A stretch of DNA of 8,934 nucleotides from an uncultured Bacillota bacterium (lineage in GTDB: Bacteria > Bacillota_I > Bacilli_A > RF39 > UBA660). Location of the stretch: positions 1 to 8,934 of the forward strand of contig CAMUZJ010000043.1 in the NCBI GenBank assembly GCA_947165195.1. The letters run 5' to 3'. The position numbers and the translations under genes were made by a program. Under the pieces are notes generated by a model, which saw only the letters and a program-made list of their open reading frames with translations, made no database searches and had not been told where the DNA came from. Within the stretch, counting starts at the first letter, position 1, and each line of letters starts with the position of its first letter. Positions 6,390-8,934 of this stretch are shown piece after piece.

Positions 6390-7139
6390 ATGAAAATCTA
6401 CATAGACTTATACTTTTTAATAAACTATATCCTAGATATAACACTTTTAATAGGAACCGCTAAAGTATTAAAACTAAAAATACACTTTAAAAGATATCTA
6501 TTAGGAGCTCTCGTTGGAAATATAAGTATTTTACTACTATTTATTCAAGTAAATGAAATAGAATTATTCTTTCTTAAAATTTTAATTAGTTCTTTTATGA
6601 TATTAGCTACTTTTGGTAGACGTAACTTTTTTAAAACTATCTTTTATTTTTATATATTAAGTATTATTTTAGGAGGTAGCTTTTATTTATTAGATATTAA
6701 TTTTAATTATAGTGATAGGGCATATTACGTAAATTATCTTCTTTTAATGATTGTTAGTCCTATACTACTATATTTATTTATTAGAGAAAATATTCAAACA
6801 AAAAGGGCAAATACTCATAAGTATTTAGTAGAAATTACTTATAAAAATGATGTTTTTACAACTTATGGAATAATTGATACAGGAAATTGTTTAGTAGATC
6901 CTTATAAGAAGAGAAGTGTTATTTTAGTGGATTATCCATTTTCATTAGATGAGAGAAATCGGATATTAGTACCTTTTAAAGCGTTAAATACTACCGGTTT
7001 ATTAGATTGTTTTGTACCTGATAAAGTACTTATTAATGATAAGGAATTAAAAAATTATTTAGTAGGTATAAGTAATAAAGAGTTAAATTTATGTGGATGC
7101 AGATGCATATTACCAAATGATTTAGTGGAGGTTATATGA
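6390..7139 (+). CDS. spoIIGA: SpoIIGA, membrane aspartic protease that activates pro-sigma-E
   Basis: 249 residues. SpoIIGA sits in the sporulation septum and, after the forespore signal SpoIIR arrives, cuts the pro-sequence from sigma-E in the mother cell. The N-terminal half (about 1-135) has five hydrophobic segments starting MKIYIDLYFLINYILD, the usual SpoIIGA opening. The C-terminal half is the protease domain with the catalytic motif GIIDTGNCLVDPYKKRSVIL (160-179), catalytic Asp D163 in DTGN. It is shorter than the about 309 residues of the B. subtilis protein, with the loss mainly in linkers and the C-terminus. The start is set by GGTGAT (6381-6386). Only about 26 nt separate it from the upstream terminator and no usable promoter fits there. 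Transcription must either start inside the previous gene and pass the terminator, or start at an unusual site. The stop overlaps the sigE start (ATGA), as expected for co-translation of protease and substrate. Confidence 0.94.
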   Translation: MKIYIDLYFLINYILDITLLIGTAKVLKLKIHFKRYLLGALVGNISILLLFIQVNEIELFFLKILISSFMILATFGRRNFFKTIFYFYILSIILGGSFYLLDINFNYSDRAYYVNYLLLMIVSPILLYLFIRENIQTKRANTHKYLVEITYKNDVFTTYGIIDTGNCLVDPYKKRSVILVDYPFSLDERNRILVPFKALNTTGLLDCFVPDKVLINDKELKNYLVGISNKELNLCGCRCILPNDLVEVI

Positions 7140-7816
7140 GAAGAATATGGGAGTTTTTTAGAGGATTATTTCGAAAAAATATCTTCTTTGTAGGGAGTAG
7201 TGATGTTTTACCTGAACCATTATCTAGGGAAATGGAGGATTATTATATTGATTTAAAAGATGATGGAGATTCTCATGCAAAAGATGTATTAATTGAACAT
7301 AATTTAAGACTGGTAGTTTTTTTAGCTAAAAAGTATGAAAATACGGGAGTCGATTTAGAGGATTTGGTAAGTATTGGTACAATTGGTTTAATTAAGGGAA
7401 TCAATACTTTTTCTAAAGGAAAAAATATTAAACTTGCTACTTATGCTTCTAGATGTATTGATAATGAAATATTAATGTATCTTAGAAAGAATAAAAAGAT
7501 AAAGACAGAGTTAAGTTTTGATGCTTCCTTATCTTATGATGCAGAAGGGAATGAACTTCATTTAGAAGATATTTTAGGAACAGATGCTGATATTGTCACA
7601 AAGGGATTAGAAGAGGAAAATGATAGAAAAGTAATGATTAATGAAGTATTACATCTAAGTCCTAGGGATAGAGATATTATGATTTTAAGATATGGATTGA
7701 TGGGACATGAAGAATTGACACAAAAGGAGGTTGCTGAAAAGTTAGGAATTAGTCAGTCTTATATTTCAAGAATTGAAAAGAAGGTGATAAAAAGATTAAA
7801 AGCTTTAATTAATTAA
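7136..7816 (+). CDS. sigE: pro-sigma-E, early mother-cell sporulation sigma factor
   Basis: 226 residues. After processing it directs RNA polymerase to early mother-cell genes. Sigma-70 region 2 (about 50-125) contains LIEHNLRLVVFLAKKYENTG, DLVSIGTIGLIKGINTF and KLATYASRCIDNEILMYLR. Region 4 (about 165-225) contains LSPRDRDIMILRYGL and the helix-turn-helix TQKEVAEKLGISQSYISRIEKK. The block FFVGSSDVLPEPLS aligns with YYIGGSEALPPPLS at the B. subtilis cleavage site. The pro-sequence is therefore only about 16 residues (MRRIWEFFRGLFRKNI), against about 27 in B. subtilis, and is amphipathic and basic, suited to membrane binding. SD GGAGG (7127-7131) lies inside the end of spoIIGA. SigK is the main alternative, but adjacency to spoIIGA and the ENTGVDLEDLVSIGTIGLIK string favour SigE. 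In B. subtilis sigG follows; here it does not. Confidence 0.95.
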   Translation: MRRIWEFFRGLFRKNIFFVGSSDVLPEPLSREMEDYYIDLKDDGDSHAKDVLIEHNLRLVVFLAKKYENTGVDLEDLVSIGTIGLIKGINTFSKGKNIKLATYASRCIDNEILMYLRKNKKIKTELSFDASLSYDAEGNELHLEDILGTDADIVTKGLEEENDRKVMINEVLHLSPRDRDIMILRYGLMGHEELTQKEVAEKLGISQSYISRIEKKVIKRLKALIN

Positions 7817-7853
7817 TTGTCTACTGGGAGGGGACACATTAAAAAAATAATTT

Positions 7854-7862
7854 TGATATACT
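7854..7862 (+). promoter_or_regulatory. extended -10 promoter of the short-peptide RNA
   Basis: TGATATACT (7854-7862) is identical to the extended -10 of the promoter at 216-224. No good -35 is present 16-18 nt upstream. Transcription would start near 7869, just ahead of the SD at 7876-7884, and end at the terminator at 8018-8049, making an RNA of about 180 nt. Confidence 0.5.
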
Positions 7863-7891
7863 GTAATTGTCATTTGAAAGGAGGGGTTTAT

Positions 7892-7960
7892 GTGAGTTGG
7901 TTCTATGCAGCACATCGTTGGTTTATCGATGGCTTTAAAGCTTTCTTCTTCGGAAGATAG
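7892..7960 (+). CDS. 22-residue aromatic, cationic peptide; candidate toxin or membrane peptide
   Basis: GTG start 7 nt after a very strong SD (GAAAGGAGGGG, 7876-7886), TAG stop at 7958-7960. The product begins MSWFYAAHRWFIDGFKAF and ends in FFGR. Nine of 22 residues are aromatic, with R9, D13 and K16 on one helical face, so a membrane-seeking amphipathic helix is likely. Codon use (four TTC, CGT, GGC, ATC) is unlike the neighbours, which favour TTT, AGA and ATT/ATA. The ORF has its own promoter and terminator. An overlapping ATG (7890-7892) with the same SD is followed at once by TGA. The SD is perfectly complementary to 7993-8001 downstream. Short, structured, independently transcribed mRNAs for such peptides are typical of type I toxins. 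A small sporulation peptide (as SpoVM is) is the other option, given sigE next door. No homologue is recognised. Confidence 0.6.
   Translation: MSWFYAAHRWFIDGFKAFFFGR
7941..7960 (+). other. cUUCGg tetraloop hairpin over the end of the short ORF
   Basis: TCTTC (7944-7948), TTCG loop (7949-7952), GAAGA (7953-7957), with CT/AG (7941-7942/7959-7960) able to add two pairs beyond a T-T mismatch. The C(UUCG)G loop is among the most stable known. The hairpin includes the TAG stop codon, so it forms only when ribosomes are absent. Confidence 0.5.
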
Positions 7961-8017
7961 AAAAATTTGAAAAACGTTTCCGTATGTGATCGCCTCCTTT
8001 CTTAATTATAAATTTCC

Positions 8018-8049
8018 AAAATAGTCTAGAAATAGACTATTTTTTTCTT
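8018..8049 (+). terminator. intrinsic terminator of the short-peptide RNA
   Basis: AAAATAGTCTA (8018-8028) pairs perfectly with TAGACTATTTT (8033-8043) around a GAAA tetraloop, running into further Ts. This 11-bp GNRA-capped hairpin is one of the strongest terminators in the window and separates the sigE/short-peptide side from the next gene. Confidence 0.88.
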
Positions 8050-8056
8050 AAAATTT

Positions 8057-8065
8057 TGGTATAAT
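8057..8065 (+). promoter_or_regulatory. extended -10 promoter for the right-edge gene
   Basis: TGGTATAAT (8057-8065) has a perfect -10 and an extended TG. No -35 is recognisable because the terminator hairpin occupies that position. Start expected near 8072, giving an mRNA leader of about 78 nt. Confidence 0.6.
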
Positions 8066-8071
8066 GGAAAT

Positions 8072-8118
8072 AACTAGAAGATATCAAAACGTAAATTTAG
8101 AAGAAGATGTTTCTAGTT
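8072..8118 (+). other. 5'-terminal stem in the leader of the right-edge gene
   Basis: AACTAGAA (8072-8079) is perfectly complementary to TTCTAGTT (8111-8118), extendable by one G-U pair, enclosing about 31 nt. The 5' arm begins at the predicted transcription start. It could stabilise the mRNA 5' end. The SD (GGAGG, 8140-8144) is outside it. No known riboswitch motif was seen. Confidence 0.4.
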
Positions 8119-8149
8119 TCTTAAAAATATAGAATTGACGGAGGAGTAC

Positions 8150-8934
8150 ATGGACAAAATATTATTAAATAAATATGTAGGAGAATTATCAAAGGAAAAC
8201 GAGAAAATGTTTTTCAATATGCTTTTAGCTAAAAGTGAAAAAAAAGTAGAGTATAAAGATAGAGTAAATTATATTTATTCTCCTAATAAGGATTTAGAGT
8301 TAATATTAGAAGCAACCAAAGAAGAAAAAAAATTAAATATTTCTAATATTGATTTACATGTTGAAAGCGATAGTGTATGGAGTTTTGAATTATTAAAGGA
8401 ATTAAAAATTGTAGAAAATAGTTATTTAGTAAATGATACACAAGGAAGAGGAGCTTATCTATTAAGGATTGTTAATGGAAATTGTTTAGGAGATAAGTTA
8501 AAAGAGGGAGAAAAGCTAGAAGGAAAAATGGTTGGTTTTGTTATAGCTGCTAATATTTATAAGGATGAAGAAGAGTTCCAAAAGACTTTACCTAAAAAAG
8601 AAAAGGGAGTCGCTGCTATGACTCAAAATGGAGCTATGATGCCAATTCATTTAGTAAATAATCATGGAGATAGTAAAGGAAATTTAAATTTAGATGAAAA
8701 GTTAAATGCAGATGATTTATTAATTACGGTAAAAGGAATTCTAAAAGATGTAGAAAAAATGGATTTAAGAATAGAAAATAATGAATTTGCTCCTTATTTT
8801 AAAGCAAAAATTGATACAGCTTTTGGACCTTTACCAATTGTATTCAATGCAAGAACCTTATCTCCTGATGTAAAAGGTTTTAATCCGGGATTTATCATTG
8901 TCGCAGAAATATTATTATCAGCTGATGTTTGTAC
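8150..8934 (+). CDS. unrecognised protein, N-terminal 261 residues (partial at right edge)
   Basis: The ATG at 8150 follows SD GGAGG (8140-8144) by 5 nt and the frame stays open to the window edge. The protein begins MDKILLNKYVGELSKENEKM. It has no signal peptide or membrane segment and is acidic and lysine-rich, so it is probably cytoplasmic. The first part (about 1-95) is charged and helical. The middle (about 100-190) contains QGRGAYLLRI and KLEGKMVGFVIAANIY. The last part (about 200-261) has an alternating strand pattern ending TAFGPLPIVFNARTL...VKGFNPGFIIVAEILLSADVC. That ending looks like a small beta-barrel module in which 'G.lpvv' and 'pG.ii....LS' strands recur, as in several uncharacterised bacterial families; this is an impression, not an assignment. 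It has its own promoter and a terminator behind it, so it is not part of the sigE unit. Confidence 0.85.
   Translation, partial: MDKILLNKYVGELSKENEKMFFNMLLAKSEKKVEYKDRVNYIYSPNKDLELILEATKEEKKLNISNIDLHVESDSVWSFELLKELKIVENSYLVNDTQGRGAYLLRIVNGNCLGDKLKEGEKLEGKMVGFVIAANIYKDEEEFQKTLPKKEKGVAAMTQNGAMMPIHLVNNHGDSKGNLNLDEKLNADDLLITVKGILKDVEKMDLRIENNEFAPYFKAKIDTAFGPLPIVFNARTLSPDVKGFNPGFIIVAEILLSADVC

Larger units (their letters stand above)
7876..8001 (+). promoter_or_regulatory. SD / anti-SD long-range inverted repeat around the short ORF
   Basis: GAAAGGAGG (7876-7884, the SD of the short ORF) and CCTCCTTTC (7993-8001) are perfect 9-nt complements separated by 108 nt that hold the whole ORF. In an RNA running from about 7869 to 8049, the two ends could pair and shut off translation. 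The 3' element reads GATCGCCTCCTTTCT, nearly the 3' end of 16S rRNA. Confidence 0.6.

Noticed and set aside
7969..8010. Reverse-strand gene or antisense RNA using the AGAAAGGAGG and TATAAT visible on that strand
   Set aside because: No ATG, GTG or TTG is suitably spaced after the reverse-strand SD-like site, and the TATAAT lacks a -35. An antisense RNA cannot be excluded but is not supported.
8064..8132. 22-codon ORF starting MEITRRYQNVNLEED
   Set aside because: Its ATG overlaps the TATAAT at 8060-8065, so it would not be on that transcript, and no SD precedes it. The sequence is better explained as a 5' leader.
1..8934. CRISPR array, insertion sequence, tRNA or rRNA gene
   Set aside because: No spaced direct repeats, transposase-like protein, terminal inverted repeats or tRNA cloverleaf were seen on either strand. 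The only rRNA-like stretch is the 15-nt anti-SD at 7988-8002.

Overview
The window is strongly AT-rich, uses purine-rich Shine-Dalgarno (SD) sites, and carries spoIVB, spoIIGA and sigE. It therefore comes from a low-GC, endospore-forming (or recently so) member of the Bacillota. UGA is a stop codon here (it ends the zinc-ribbon gene and spoIIGA), so the code is standard. Every recognisable gene is on the + strand. The exact lineage cannot be set from the sequence; the short SpoIVB, SpoIIGA and pro-SigE point away from Bacillus itself.

Layout. (1) 1-115: the end of an unidentified upstream gene. (2) 197-1405: a promoter, a zinc-ribbon membrane protein, a divergent Lgt-like membrane protein and a terminator. 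(3) 1459-1920: a TspO/MBR family protein. (4) 1921-4869: a leuA-ilvE operon. A consensus promoter touches the tspO stop codon. It is followed by a 251-nt leader with a 20-residue, leucine-rich leader peptide and three mutually exclusive RNA pairings, the last of which is an intrinsic terminator. This matches textbook ribosome-mediated attenuation rather than the T-box usual for such genes in Bacillota. (5) 4973-7816: a sporulation cluster with spoIVB (serine protease that signals sigma-K activation), a 104-residue membrane protein of unknown role, a terminator, then spoIIGA and sigE overlapping by 4 nt (protease and pro-sigma-E substrate). (6) 7817-8049: where Bacillus subtilis has sigG, there is a short independent transcription unit. 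It encodes a 22-residue aromatic, cationic peptide, and its SD is perfectly complementary over 9 nt to a site near the 3' end of the same RNA, as in type I toxin mRNAs. (7) 8057-8934: a promoter with a structured 5' UTR and the first 261 codons of an unrecognised protein that runs off the edge.

Two systems deserve most attention: the leuA leader-peptide attenuator (1921-2171) and the short-peptide RNA at about 7857-8049. All structure calls were made by eye; no folding or database search was run.
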